64,000 nt of DNA from Chitinophaga varians (GTDB taxonomy: Bacteria > Bacteroidota > Bacteroidia > Chitinophagales > Chitinophagaceae), in contig NZ_JACVFB010000006.1 in NCBI RefSeq assembly GCF_014529945.1, positions 186,001 to 250,000 of the forward strand. The letters are read 5' to 3'. The notes under the pieces are model-generated. The model was not told where the DNA came from, searched no databases, and worked only from the letters and a program-made list of their open reading frames with translations. Positions 43,844 through 53,201 of the stretch are shown here, piece after piece. Position 1 is the first letter of the stretch, and every line of letters starts with the position of its first letter. Made by a program: the position numbers and the translations under genes.

Positions 43844-45304
43844 TTAGTATCCCTCGTTGTTGGGAGCGAGGTTCGGGTTTTTCTGTATCTCGATGGCTGG
43901 TATCGGGTACAGTACATGAAAATCCTGCATGTTGTTGGCGATATAGGTGTCTTCTGTGGCAGCAGCTGTTTTCACGGCAGATACCAGTTTGCCCCAGCGG
44001 ACCAGGTCCAGGCGGCGTTGTCCTTCTCCATATAGTTCTACGGCCCGCTCTCTGAACAGATAGTTGCGCATCTCCTGTTGCGCCAGTACGGCGGTAAATG
44101 CGCCGGTGGCGCCGAAGGCGCGCTTGCGTACTTCGTTGACGGCCCAGAGGGCTTTGTCAGCATCACCGTTTTCATTGGCTGCTTCTGCCAGCATCAACAG
44201 CACATCGGCATAGCGGAACACGTACATGTCCAGTCCTCCGTCGTTGTCCTGCTGGGTGTTGAGCCGCCAGAACTTCGGTCCGCTCCATACTTTGATCTGC
44301 TCTACGGGATCTACCAGGAAGGGCTGATTGTTGTAGCTGGTGGCGATAATGGATGCACGGCGCTTGTCGTTGGCTTCGATGGTGTTCACAAAAGTGGTGT
44401 ATGGAATATAGGTGCCATACCAGGAGCGGCTCACAAAAGGACTCACGCCTACCTGCTTCTGCGGCTGGTACCAGGCGGAATGGTCATGGCCGTTCAGTAC
44501 CGGCTCAAAGTCTACCTCAAAAATAATTTCAGGACCAAACTCGTTGGTCTCGGTAAAAATGTCGGCATAGTTGGCCTGCAGTACATAGGTTTTGCTGTCT
44601 ACGATGTCCTGTGCTTTTTTCTGGGCGAGGTCCCATTTCTTTTGCCAGAGATAAATTTTCGTGAGCAATGTCTGTGCGGCGCCTTTGGTGGCGCGACCTA
44701 CATCGGCGCCGGAATATTTGGCGGGCAGTTTACTTTCGGCGTCTGTCAGCGCGGTTACCAGCTTCTCCCGGATATCGGCAGCGGATACACGGGGCAGGCT
44801 TTGTGTACTTTCGATGGCGTAGTTGGTTTCGTCATAGTACACCACATCGCCAAAGAGACTGGTGAGATAATAGTAGTACAACGACCGCAGGAATTTGGTT
44901 TCGCCGATAACGCGGTCTTTCACTGCTTTGCTGACACCGGCGGAGTTACTCACTTTATCGATGACCAGGTTAGCGTTGCTAATGCCGCGGTACATGGTGG
45001 TCCAGATAGCGGAAGTATAGCCGGGATTAAAAGAGGTGAGCTGGTACGTAGGTACGGGATCGTTCGCCCAGATGCGGCCGCGGATAACATCGGTGCCTTC
45101 GTCGAGGGCGCGCCACAGGCTGCTCTTGAAGCCGCCGGAAGTGCCCAGCCAGGAATATACGCCGTTTACGCCCAGGATAGCTTCTGCATCGTTGGAATAA
45201 AAAGTATTGGTGCCAATCGCGCTTTTCGGGTCTTCTACCAGCTGCTTCCCGCAGGAAGAAGCGAGTAACACACAGGCGCTAAAGAGGATATATATCTTTT
45301 TCAT
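43844..45304 (-). CDS. SusD/RagB-family lipoprotein, locus 2
   Basis: 486 residues with a lipoprotein signal (MKKIYILFSACVLLASSCGK). The N-terminal SusD-like domain (FYSNDAEAILGVNGVYSWL) and the C-terminal RagB/SusD domain (DMYVFRYADVLLMLAEAANE, NEVRKRAF, ERAVELYGEGQRRLDLVRWG, LYPIPAIEIQKNPNLAPN) are complete. It belongs to a different SusD group from that of locus 1. It follows its susC by 24 nt and binds the ligand at the cell surface; the nutrient is unknown. Confidence 0.95.
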   Translation of the reverse strand: MKKIYILFSACVLLASSCGKQLVEDPKSAIGTNTFYSNDAEAILGVNGVYSWLGTSGGFKSSLWRALDEGTDVIRGRIWANDPVPTYQLTSFNPGYTSAIWTTMYRGISNANLVIDKVSNSAGVSKAVKDRVIGETKFLRSLYYYYLTSLFGDVVYYDETNYAIESTQSLPRVSAADIREKLVTALTDAESKLPAKYSGADVGRATKGAAQTLLTKIYLWQKKWDLAQKKAQDIVDSKTYVLQANYADIFTETNEFGPEIIFEVDFEPVLNGHDHSAWYQPQKQVGVSPFVSRSWYGTYIPYTTFVNTIEANDKRRASIIATSYNNQPFLVDPVEQIKVWSGPKFWRLNTQQDNDGGLDMYVFRYADVLLMLAEAANENGDADKALWAVNEVRKRAFGATGAFTAVLAQQEMRNYLFRERAVELYGEGQRRLDLVRWGKLVSAVKTAAATEDTYIANNMQDFHVLYPIPAIEIQKNPNLAPNNEGY

Positions 45305-45328
45305 GTTGTTTGTCTGATTTCGGGGAGA

Positions 45329-48300
45329 TTAAAGATCTATTTTGATACCGGCCACATAGGTCCTGCTTTGCGGATAGTTGGTCGCGTCAAAACCACGTAC
45401 GGTGGAACTTCTGCCGTAGGCATTGCTCTCCGGGTCGTAGTACGGATAGGAAGTGATCAGGAACAGATTAGAACCGGACAGGTATACGTTGATATTCTGA
45501 AACCAGCGTGCATGCACAGCTTTGGCGGGGATATTATAACCCAGCGTGAGTGATTTCAAACGAATAAAGGAGCCATCGTATACCCAACGGGTATTCGGAA
45601 TATAATCCCTTGAGAGGGCCGGTATGTCGGAGGTAGGGTTCTGCGGAGACCAGCGGTTGACCATTGTTTTATATTGATTGGACAGGAGGTCGCCGGAATT
45701 GTAGAAGGCATCGGCGATGTTCATGATCTGGTTGCCCGCTGAATAGGAGATGTAAAAGTTGAGCGTAAATCGTTTGTACGTGAAGTTGTTGGCCATACCC
45801 CCGAAGATGCGGGGATTGGCATCGCCGATCACGTGATAATCATCCACGCTTAATTTACCATCGCCGTTGCGGTCTACGTACAGCGCTTCGCCCAGTCTGG
45901 GTGTGGCATTGGGAGAAACGGCGCCGGGTATTTTATCCAGCGTTTTACGGGTACCGTAATAATCAGCGCCCCAGAAAGTGCCCACAGGATCGTTGAGCGT
46001 AAGGCGACTTACATTGCCTGCATAGGTAACGTTTTGGGTGAGAATATAATCTACCCCGCCCAGGTCTACCACTTTGTTTTTGTTATGGGCGATGTTAAAC
46101 GAAGTATTCCATTTGAAATTTTTTCTGTCGATGTTAACGGTGTTGATCATCAGTTCCACGCCGCTGTTGCGGATGGCGCCGATATTGGTACGGATGCTGG
46201 AATAGCCTGTTTGTTCCGGCAACTGTTTATTGTTGAGCAGGTCGTTGGTGCGTTTGGTATAGAAGTCAGCTTCTATGGTGAGGCGGTTGTTGAAGAAACC
46301 GGCTTCGAGGCCTATATCGTACTGGCCGGTAGTTTCCCAGCGGAGATCGGCATTGCCGTAATTGCCCTGTACATAACCGAGGGTATTGTTATTGTTGCCC
46401 AGTATGTAGCGGGAACCGGTGAGGGTGGGCAGTGAGCCATAAGGCGCAATCGCCTGGCTGCCTACTTTGCCATAAGAGGCACGCAGTTTCAGGTTGGAGA
46501 ACACATGCAGGTTTTTAATGAACGGTTCTTCGATGGCGCGCCATGCCAGTGCCACGGCGGGGAAGAAAGCGTATTTGTTGTTAACGGCAAAACGGGAAGA
46601 ACCATCTACCCGGCCGGTAAGCGTTAGCAGGTAACGGTCTTTGTAACCGTAGTTAACACGACCCAGATAAGATACGATGGCAAACTGCGAATAAGAGGAG
46701 TTGATGTTAAACGTACTCTGATCGGTGCCATTGAGGTTATTGTATTCCATACCGTCCGTAGGATATTTGGAGCCTTGTGCGCGCACGTATTCTGTATTGG
46801 CGGTCTGGAATGTCATACCGGCTACCGCATCGATGCGGTGATGTTTCCGGAACGTCTGGTTGTAGGACACGGTGTTTTCCAGCAGGTACATCATGTCCTG
46901 TGTGGTGGCCACGCTGGCTACGCCGCCACCATTACCGTTTTTAGCTACTGGTAACTGACCGGAAGAGTAGGAGTTGTTTTTGGTGAAGTTCAGCTCGGTG
47001 CCAAAGGATGTTTTGAAGGTCAGGTTTTTGATCGGTTTATAGTTGATGGTCACATTGCCCAGCAGGTTGTTTCTGCGGATAGGGTTACTGATATATGTAG
47101 CCTGTGCCAGCGGATGGTTGAGGTTACCGGAGCTGTATTCCCTTTTCAGGGCGAAAGTACCATCGTCTTTATATACCGGCATGGTAGGCGCTACGCCCAG
47201 TGCGGAAGAGTAGTAGTCGAGGCCGCCGAGGGAAACGGGGTTGTTGTTGGTAAGACCGCTGCCTGCGTTCAGGGTGGTGCTTACCTGTACTTTGGAGGAT
47301 ATGTTTCTGGAATAGTTCAACCGGAACTGGTAGCGTTTGAAACCGGAGTTAAGGATGATACCTTCCTGATCGGCGTAGTTGCCGGAGATCATATAACTCG
47401 ATTTGGCGTCGGCGCCGGAAGCCTGTGCCGTGATGCTGTTCTGTCTGGCGGCACGGGTAATTTCTTTCTGCCAGTTGGTATTAGGCACATTGTTCACATC
47501 CGGATAGAAGGGTACTTTGCCTTGTGAGGCCAGCTGGTCGTTGACCATCTGGGCGTATTCCGGTCCGCTCATCATGTCAATAAACTTCGGCAGCTCCTGG
47601 TAGCCGGAGTTAACGTTAACGGATATACGATCTCTTCCGGTCTTTCCTTTTTTGGTGGTGATGAGGATAACACCGTTAGAGCCACGGGCGCCATAGATGG
47701 CGGTGGAAGAAGCGTCTTTCAATACATCAATGGAAGCGATATCTTCCGGATTGAGCAGGTTCAGGTTAAATTCATCACCGGCGGCAATGATACCGTCTAT
47801 GACATACAGCGGTTCGTTGGACGCGCTGAGGGAGTTGCCGCCACGGATGCGGATACTGGTGCCGTCGCCAGGCTGGCCACTGATGGAGGTGACCTGCATA
47901 CCGGGCGCTTTACCCTGCAGCATCTGGTCGAGGGTGAGGATAGGCACGTTCTCAAAAGTTTCTCCTTTGATCGTGGCTACAGATCCGGTCAGGTCTTTTT
48001 TAGCGACCTGTCCATAGCCTACCACCACTACTTCGTCCAGACCGGTGGGTTTTTCTTTTAAGACCACCGTAAAGCCGTCTTCACCGTTGTAGGGTACCTC
48101 CTGTGTAACAAAACCCACATAGGACACCACCAGCACGGCATTGTTGCCGGCTTCCTTAAAGAGAAATTCTCCGTTGCCATTGGTGGTAGTTACCGCTGTC
48201 GTGCCTTTGATTCTGACAATGGCGCCAGGGAGACCGGTACCTTTTTCATCGGTGACTTTCCCTTTTACCTGAAGGAGGGCCAGGGGATTGAAAGGGGCCG

Positions 48301-48664
48301 GTTGTTTGGCGGTGACCACAATCACATTGTCCACGATGCTGTAGGCAAGGGGCTGATCTCTGAAACAGGCGTCGAGCACCTGTTGCAGGGAGGCTTCTTT
48401 CATCTGTATGGTGACCGGTTTCGTACGGTGGAGGCTGGCATTTTCGAACCAGAAAAGATAGTGGCTCTGTTGTTCGATCTTTTTGAAAATACGCTCCAGT
48501 GGCATGTTCTGCTCAGACAACGTGAGTTGCTGGGCATAGCTGGCAGCGCTTAGCTGCAGGCAGGCCACGAGGAGTAAAAATACCGTCAGTTTCATGAGCA
48601 GCAGGATTTTGAAATGCTTCTTCCATTGTTCTTTTGGAGGAACATAAAGCGTAGAAAATTTCAT
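45329..48664 (-). CDS. SusC/RagA TonB-linked outer-membrane transporter with STN domain, locus 2
   Basis: 1111 residues from ATG 48664 (MKFSTLYVPPKEQWKKHFKI, then a hydrophobic signal LLLMKLTVFLLLVACLQL); a frame extension to 48718 is possible but the shorter form is typical of this family. The STN domain (LTLSEQNMPLERIFKKIEQQ, LQQVLDACFRDQPLAYSI) is followed by a regulatory domain (VKGKVTDEKGTGLPGAIVRI), a plug (LDEVVVVGYGQVAKKDLTGS, IYGARGSNGVILITTKKG) and the barrel ending in TYVAGIKIDL. It is energised by TonB and works with the following SusD. The STN domain makes it a signalling transporter for the FecR encoded upstream. Confidence 0.95.
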   Translation of the reverse strand: MKFSTLYVPPKEQWKKHFKILLLMKLTVFLLLVACLQLSAASYAQQLTLSEQNMPLERIFKKIEQQSHYLFWFENASLHRTKPVTIQMKEASLQQVLDACFRDQPLAYSIVDNVIVVTAKQPAPFNPLALLQVKGKVTDEKGTGLPGAIVRIKGTTAVTTTNGNGEFLFKEAGNNAVLVVSYVGFVTQEVPYNGEDGFTVVLKEKPTGLDEVVVVGYGQVAKKDLTGSVATIKGETFENVPILTLDQMLQGKAPGMQVTSISGQPGDGTSIRIRGGNSLSASNEPLYVIDGIIAAGDEFNLNLLNPEDIASIDVLKDASSTAIYGARGSNGVILITTKKGKTGRDRISVNVNSGYQELPKFIDMMSGPEYAQMVNDQLASQGKVPFYPDVNNVPNTNWQKEITRAARQNSITAQASGADAKSSYMISGNYADQEGIILNSGFKRYQFRLNYSRNISSKVQVSTTLNAGSGLTNNNPVSLGGLDYYSSALGVAPTMPVYKDDGTFALKREYSSGNLNHPLAQATYISNPIRRNNLLGNVTINYKPIKNLTFKTSFGTELNFTKNNSYSSGQLPVAKNGNGGGVASVATTQDMMYLLENTVSYNQTFRKHHRIDAVAGMTFQTANTEYVRAQGSKYPTDGMEYNNLNGTDQSTFNINSSYSQFAIVSYLGRVNYGYKDRYLLTLTGRVDGSSRFAVNNKYAFFPAVALAWRAIEEPFIKNLHVFSNLKLRASYGKVGSQAIAPYGSLPTLTGSRYILGNNNNTLGYVQGNYGNADLRWETTGQYDIGLEAGFFNNRLTIEADFYTKRTNDLLNNKQLPEQTGYSSIRTNIGAIRNSGVELMINTVNIDRKNFKWNTSFNIAHNKNKVVDLGGVDYILTQNVTYAGNVSRLTLNDPVGTFWGADYYGTRKTLDKIPGAVSPNATPRLGEALYVDRNGDGKLSVDDYHVIGDANPRIFGGMANNFTYKRFTLNFYISYSAGNQIMNIADAFYNSGDLLSNQYKTMVNRWSPQNPTSDIPALSRDYIPNTRWVYDGSFIRLKSLTLGYNIPAKAVHARWFQNINVYLSGSNLFLITSYPYYDPESNAYGRSSTVRGFDATNYPQSRTYVAGIKIDL

Positions 48665-48837
48665 ACTTTTGAAAAGTTTGAGTGAAGTGTTTAATCGTCT
48701 ATTGCGGATTGTTAACATGCGCTCAACAGGGCAGTTTTGAGAAAACAGCTCCCACCGGTAGTGTTACCAGCACTACCGGATTTTTTTTGAACGGCATGAA
48801 AGTATGGATGTCGTTGTGTTATTTCATGTCAGGTTTG

Positions 48838-50019
48838 TTAAGGTGTTACAATGATCTTTCTTCCGTCTATCGTAAAATGAATATTGCTTAGTTCAAGAAT
48901 CTTCAGCACTTTGGAGACATTGGCGTGGCGGGGTATTTTACCCGTGAATTGCCGTGGTGGTATCTCTCCCTGATAGACGATCTCCACATCATACCAACGG
49001 GCTATCTGCCGCATGATGCTGTGTATATCGGCATCGGAGAAAACGGTCATTCCGTTTTTCCAGGCCACCGCTGCCTCGGTGTCCGCATCCCGCACCTGTA
49101 TGCCGTTGCCGGCGATGGCCTGTTGGCCGGGCTGCAGCACTTTACCGGCATCGCCTTTGGTAACGCGTACAGCGCCTGTCAGCAGCGTGGTGCGGCTGTT
49201 TTTTTCATCAGCATAGGCCATGATATTGAACTGCGTGCCCAGCACGTCGATGGTCAGGTCATTTACCTTTACGGTAAAGGGTTGGGCATGGGGCGTGGCG
49301 GCTACTTCGAAATAGGCTTCCCCGTTAAGGTGGACGGTGCGTCCGTCGGCGCCGAAGGCTGCGGGGAATGTCAGGGAGGTGGCTGCGTTCAGCCATACCT
49401 TGCTGCCATCGGGCAGGTTTACCTGATACTGCCCGCCTTTGGGTGTTTGGATGGTGTTGTAGCCGGTGTCTGTCAACTGGTGGTTGCCGGTAATAGTATA
49501 TACCAATTGGCCGTTGCTGGTTTTATGGATGCTGATGCCGCCCTGGCTGGCCACAGTTCCTTCGGCCGTGTCATCGAGCACAATACGCGAGCCATTGGCC
49601 AGCGTGAGCGTCGCTTTATCACCACCGGCCGGAATGTCCTGCGGAGTGGTGTTTACAGCAGTTGGCTCGGACAATGGGGCGGTTGGCCGTGTGACCGCAT
49701 AAATACCCCATAACAGCAATGCCAGTACGGCTGCTGCGGCGGGTATCCGGTACCATATCCTGTTTTTCTTCTGCGGAGCGGGTGCTGTGGCGGCGCCCAG
49801 CTGCTGTTGTAGCAGTTGCCATTGTTGTCGGGCTTCCTGCTGCTGCGAGGCGGTGGCCAATGCTATGACCAGCGGTTGGAGCGCTGCGGCTTCCCTGGCC
49901 AGCACCGGGTCCTGACGGAGCCGCTCCTCCCAATACTGTACGTCAGCGGCATTGCGCTGCAGGCAGTAGTTGATGAACTGCTCGTCGTGAACGAGGTAAG
50001 AGAAGTCATTTTCAGACAT
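48838..50019 (-). CDS. FecR-family anti-sigma factor, locus 2
   Basis: 393 residues. The cytoplasmic N-terminus contains NYCLQRNAADVQYWEERLRQ, and a membrane helix lies at about residues 91-109 (IPAAAAVLALLLWGIYAV). The FecR periplasmic core has IQTPKGGQYQVNLPDGSKVW (in parts), LNGEAYFEVAATPHAQPFTV and IDVLGTQFNIMAY. The C-terminal STN-like domain (HANVSKVLKILELSNIHFTI) contacts the SusC. It is 51 nt from the sigma gene upstream and 173 nt before susC. Confidence 0.94.
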   Translation of the reverse strand: MSENDFSYLVHDEQFINYCLQRNAADVQYWEERLRQDPVLAREAAALQPLVIALATASQQQEARQQWQLLQQQLGAATAPAPQKKNRIWYRIPAAAAVLALLLWGIYAVTRPTAPLSEPTAVNTTPQDIPAGGDKATLTLANGSRIVLDDTAEGTVASQGGISIHKTSNGQLVYTITGNHQLTDTGYNTIQTPKGGQYQVNLPDGSKVWLNAATSLTFPAAFGADGRTVHLNGEAYFEVAATPHAQPFTVKVNDLTIDVLGTQFNIMAYADEKNSRTTLLTGAVRVTKGDAGKVLQPGQQAIAGNGIQVRDADTEAAVAWKNGMTVFSDADIHSIMRQIARWYDVEIVYQGEIPPRQFTGKIPRHANVSKVLKILELSNIHFTIDGRKIIVTP

Positions 50020-50070
50020 ATGTCATCCGCTGTTTAATCAATAGAGCAGGAAAAAAATCATTTTCACTAC

Positions 50071-50679
50071 TCAGTGGGAAAATAAAATGTGAGAGAAAAA
50101 AAGCAGGTAGATCAACACGGTGATCAACTCCTTGTTGATACTGGCTTTCAGCTTGTCGAGTGTTTTGTAGATGGTGTTGTAGACGGTATTGACAGACACG
50201 CCGTTGGCAGTGGCTATTTCGGCATAGGAGAGGTTCAGGAAAAATTTCTGGTAGATCATCTGCCGTTGCCGCGACGGGAGGTTCTCCAGCTGCCGGTTGA
50301 TGGTTTGGTACAGTTGCGCGCTTTGTTCCCGGGCTATCAGCTGCTCTTCTGCGGAGTCAGACAGCAGCCAGTCGGGGACTTCGGCTGTCATCACGGTGGC
50401 GTCTATAGCCGGACTGTCCTGCCGGAACAGTGCCCGCAGGAAGATGGTCACGATATAGTTATGGAAATGTGCTACCTGCTGTAGTTTATGCCGGCCTTCC
50501 CATAATTTCAGGAAAACATCATTGATGATGTCTTTTACCAGTTCGCTGTCAAACCCTTTTTTCAGGCCCAGATAAGAGAGGTAATGGTAATAGTGCATGT
50601 AGATGCTGTAGAAAGCTTCCTGGCTTTCCTGTGTTGCAAATTCCCCCCATTCTTTCTTTAAATCTTTTCCTGAGATCAT
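50071..50679 (-). CDS. ECF RNA polymerase sigma factor, locus 2
   Basis: 202 residues with region 2 (FYSIYMHYYHYLSYLGLKKG, DIINDVFLKLWEGRHKL) and region 4 (LPSRQRQMIYQKFFLNLSYA, EIATANGVSVNTVYNTIYK). The C-terminus ends in a hydrophobic stretch (LITVLIYLLFFSHILF), which is odd for an ECF factor and may help membrane association near FecR. It heads the second locus, with its FecR directly downstream. Confidence 0.92.
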   Translation of the reverse strand: MISGKDLKKEWGEFATQESQEAFYSIYMHYYHYLSYLGLKKGFDSELVKDIINDVFLKLWEGRHKLQQVAHFHNYIVTIFLRALFRQDSPAIDATVMTAEVPDWLLSDSAEEQLIAREQSAQLYQTINRQLENLPSRQRQMIYQKFFLNLSYAEIATANGVSVNTVYNTIYKTLDKLKASINKELITVLIYLLFFSHILFSH

Positions 50680-50944
50680 GAACTGCGATGCGCCTTTAAA
50701 GAAAAAACAAAAAATAAAAGTAGTATCTCCACTGGCATATTTTCCTACCGTGCATTAGTCTTAACAGAAACTTTACATGACCGGGTTGATGGCGGTCTGT
50801 GGCTTCATTGTTCGTTTTCCATTCCCTTAAAACGTGGTTATTGACCGCCATAATACAACAAATAATCCGGTATTTTCATACCCGAACCTGCCAGTATACC
50901 GGAAGAACCTTTATTTATACCATTTATGCCCTTTTCTCCTGTGC

Positions 50945-50952
50945 TACATTTG
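50945..50952 (+). promoter_or_regulatory. VOC gene -7 box
   Basis: TACATTTG fits TAnnTTTG and ends 20 nt before the ATG at 50973, implying a short leader. No clear TTTG was found 20 nt upstream. It also argues against the longer frame from 50799. Confidence 0.45.
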
Positions 50953-50972
50953 ATTATCAAAATGATCATCAT

Positions 50973-51374
50973 ATGAAAGTAAAAGAATTACGGCTTGTAT
51001 TGACAGTGGATAATCTGGAAGAAATCATCCGGTTTTACCGGGATACGGTAGGCCTGCCTGTTTCCAAATCATGGGACGAAGAAACCGGTAGCGGTGTTAT
51101 CCTGGAAGCCGGCAGAGCATCATTGGAGCTCATTGACGCCAAACATGCCGCCACCATCGATGCCCTTGAGGTAGGCCGCCGGGTGGCCGGGCCTGTACGC
51201 ATCGCGCTTAATGTGGGCAAGGAGATTGAAACGGCTACGGCTACACTGTCGGCCGCCGGGGCGGAAGTCATCAGTCCGGTGGTGGCAGCGCCCTGGAGCC
51301 GGGTGTCCCGACTGCAAGACCCGGCAGGCATGCAACTGACCCTGTTCGAAAAATCGACGTTGTTGGAGGAATAA
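50973..51374 (+). CDS. VOC-family (glyoxalase/bleomycin-resistance fold) protein
   Basis: 133 residues from ATG 50973 (MKVKELRLVLTVDNLEEIIR). The longer open frame from 50799 has no coding character before that point and contains a promoter box. The betaalphabetabetabeta repeats are visible: FYRDTVGLPVSKSWDEETG, GVILEAGRASLELIDA, then AGPVRIALNVGKEIETATA and VSRLQDPAGMQLTLFE. VOC proteins include dioxygenases, isomerases and antibiotic-binding proteins. The specific role is unknown. The gene is followed by the phosphoesterase gene after 30 nt. Confidence 0.85.
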   Translation: MKVKELRLVLTVDNLEEIIRFYRDTVGLPVSKSWDEETGSGVILEAGRASLELIDAKHAATIDALEVGRRVAGPVRIALNVGKEIETATATLSAAGAEVISPVVAAPWSRVSRLQDPAGMQLTLFEKSTLLEE

Positions 51375-51404
51375 CTGTATCTTGCGTCGTATATCCCTGA
51401 CAGT

Positions 51405-52454
51405 ATGAAAACAGCCCGTCATTTTATCATCGGAGATATCCACGGTTGCTTCGATGAATTGATGATGTTGACCCGGAAAATTGGCCTCACAGACGATGAT
51501 ATGTTAATCTCCCTGGGCGATATTGTAGACCGTGGTAACCAGTCAAAAGAAGTATATCACTATTTCAGGAACAGGCCCCGCGCTGTTGTGTTGATGGGTA
51601 ACCATGAACGTAAACACCTGAATGGCGTGCTCAACTATGCGCAGGATATTGTGAAACTGCAGCTGGGGGAGGAGTATCCGGCGTTTCTCGAGTGGGCGGC
51701 GCAACTGCCATACTATTACGAAACCCCGGAGGCTATCATCGTCCACGCGGCATTGGAAAACGGTGTGCCGCTGCCGGAGCAACGGGAAGACGTGCTTTGT
51801 GGCGCCACCGCCGGAGAAAAATACCTGGAAAAAAGATATCCCGATGGAACCTGCTGGTCGGACCATTACACTGGTGAAAAACCGGTGATCTACGGTCATC
51901 ATGTGGTAGGCGATCAAATCAAAATGTCTGACAATACTTACGGTATTGATACCGGTTGTTGTCATGGTGGTTATCTTACGGCGATAGAATTGCCCGGTTT
52001 CATCATACATCAGGTGAAATGTGAGGTGGACTACTGGCGGGTGGCACAAAAGGAATGGCAGGTGCCGGTGTTGCAGGCCAAAGACTGGGCAGGTATGGAG
52101 CTCACGGCTATCCGCCGGCAGCTGGATAAACTGGCTTACATAGAAGACCCGGCAGCCAGGAAATACCTTGATGCGCTGCACCATGGCCTCGGCCGGCTGG
52201 AAGCGTTGTTTCCGGTGCTGAAGGAACAACTGGATGCTCTTACTGCACAGTTGCTGGAAAAAGGCCGGGAAGCTTTCAATCAAATGGCAAACAGCTATCC
52301 GTTCAAAACGTATTTGTTTAAAAGCAGTAATCATAATCTGAAAGTGGAAGATTTGCAGAAAAGCCTGCTTACGCCTGAAAAAATCAATCAGCTGGCAGTA
52401 GCGTTGGGCGTGCTTCCTGTTGAATTTCCACCTTTCGTTAATACAGTAAGATGA
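51405..52454 (+). CDS. Calcineurin-like metallophosphoesterase (Ser/Thr phosphatase type)
   Basis: 349 residues. The metal motifs are complete: HFIIGDIHGCFDEL (Asp11, His13), SLGDIVDRGNQSKE, LMGNHERKH, VHAALENG and IYGHHVVGDQIKM, followed by YGIDTGCCHGGYLTAIELPG. The first 220 residues fit PPP-type phosphatases or diadenosine tetraphosphatases; the C-terminal ~130 residues are a helical extension of unknown role. The substrate could be phosphoprotein or Ap4A. Its stop overlaps the next start by 4 nt, so the SH3-containing secreted protein is coupled to it. Confidence 0.88.
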   Translation: MKTARHFIIGDIHGCFDELMMLTRKIGLTDDDMLISLGDIVDRGNQSKEVYHYFRNRPRAVVLMGNHERKHLNGVLNYAQDIVKLQLGEEYPAFLEWAAQLPYYYETPEAIIVHAALENGVPLPEQREDVLCGATAGEKYLEKRYPDGTCWSDHYTGEKPVIYGHHVVGDQIKMSDNTYGIDTGCCHGGYLTAIELPGFIIHQVKCEVDYWRVAQKEWQVPVLQAKDWAGMELTAIRRQLDKLAYIEDPAARKYLDALHHGLGRLEALFPVLKEQLDALTAQLLEKGREAFNQMANSYPFKTYLFKSSNHNLKVEDLQKSLLTPEKINQLAVALGVLPVEFPPFVNTVR

Positions 52455-53146
52455 AGTATATCGGCGCGTTAGTGTTATTGTTAGCGGGAATGCAGGCGCA
52501 GGCCCAGTTTGGCATCGTACGGGATAAAAATGGTTATACCAATGTAAGACAGGGCGCAGCCATCTCCAAAAAAATTACAGACAAGGTATTGGATGGAGAA
52601 GTTGTGTATATGTGGGAGCGGGAAGGAGAATGGTGTGATATTAATTATCGCCGGAATGGTGAAATAATGGGCGGGTTTGTCCATGGTTCCCGGGTGAAAA
52701 TGTTGGAAGATGTTTTTGATAAAATCAAAATAAGACAACAGGACGAGACGAATGCGGTGTTTCAGCAGGACTCCGTGACAGTCATGTTTACGACCAGGTC
52801 CTTTGTGGAAAAGGCACATCAGATTGGTCGCAGTAAAACCGACGATGGTTATTCCATTGTGGAAAAGATAGACGGCAAACAATTTTACGGCTGTGATGGC
52901 GGCTTGCCTACCCAGGAATACAACACTTTTACGATACAAATCGGCAACCGCGCCGTGGTGGTACCGGACAAGGCTATACGTGATCTCTATCAGCCCAACC
53001 CTGAGCTGACGGCAGTGTATTACGATCGTAAAAACGACCGGCTCTATATCACTGCCACCAATAGTGACGGCGCAGGTAGTTACGAAGTGTTGTTACAGTT
53101 TGATCATGGTGTGTATACCAGCAGAGCTATTTTCTTCGGATTTTAG
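52451..53146 (+). CDS. Secreted protein with bacterial SH3 domain
   Basis: 231 residues with a signal peptide (MKYIGALVLLLAGMQAQAQ). Residues about 22-85 look like a bacterial SH3 domain (GYTNVRQGAAISKKITDKV, YMWEREGEWCDINYR, GGFVHGSRVKML). The remaining ~145 residues have no recognised family. The SH3 part may bind peptidoglycan or peptide. The start overlaps the phosphoesterase stop, which suggests coupled expression, though the two proteins would be in different compartments. Confidence 0.75.
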   Translation: MKYIGALVLLLAGMQAQAQFGIVRDKNGYTNVRQGAAISKKITDKVLDGEVVYMWEREGEWCDINYRRNGEIMGGFVHGSRVKMLEDVFDKIKIRQQDETNAVFQQDSVTVMFTTRSFVEKAHQIGRSKTDDGYSIVEKIDGKQFYGCDGGLPTQEYNTFTIQIGNRAVVVPDKAIRDLYQPNPELTAVYYDRKNDRLYITATNSDGAGSYEVLLQFDHGVYTSRAIFFGF

Positions 53147-53201
53147 CAACCAGCCTAACCGGAAAATTCAGGATCTTTATCCCGGACCAAACCCGACAGC
53201 C

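Noticed and set aside
44078..45268. 396-codon plus-strand frame opposite SusD of locus 2
   Set aside because: Antisense shadow of a recognised SusD gene.
38424..48664. The two SusC/SusD loci considered as a polysaccharide utilisation locus
   Set aside because: No glycoside hydrolase or sugar-binding gene lies in either operon; the GH16-like gene is convergent and separated by a strong terminator, so a PUL call is not supported.
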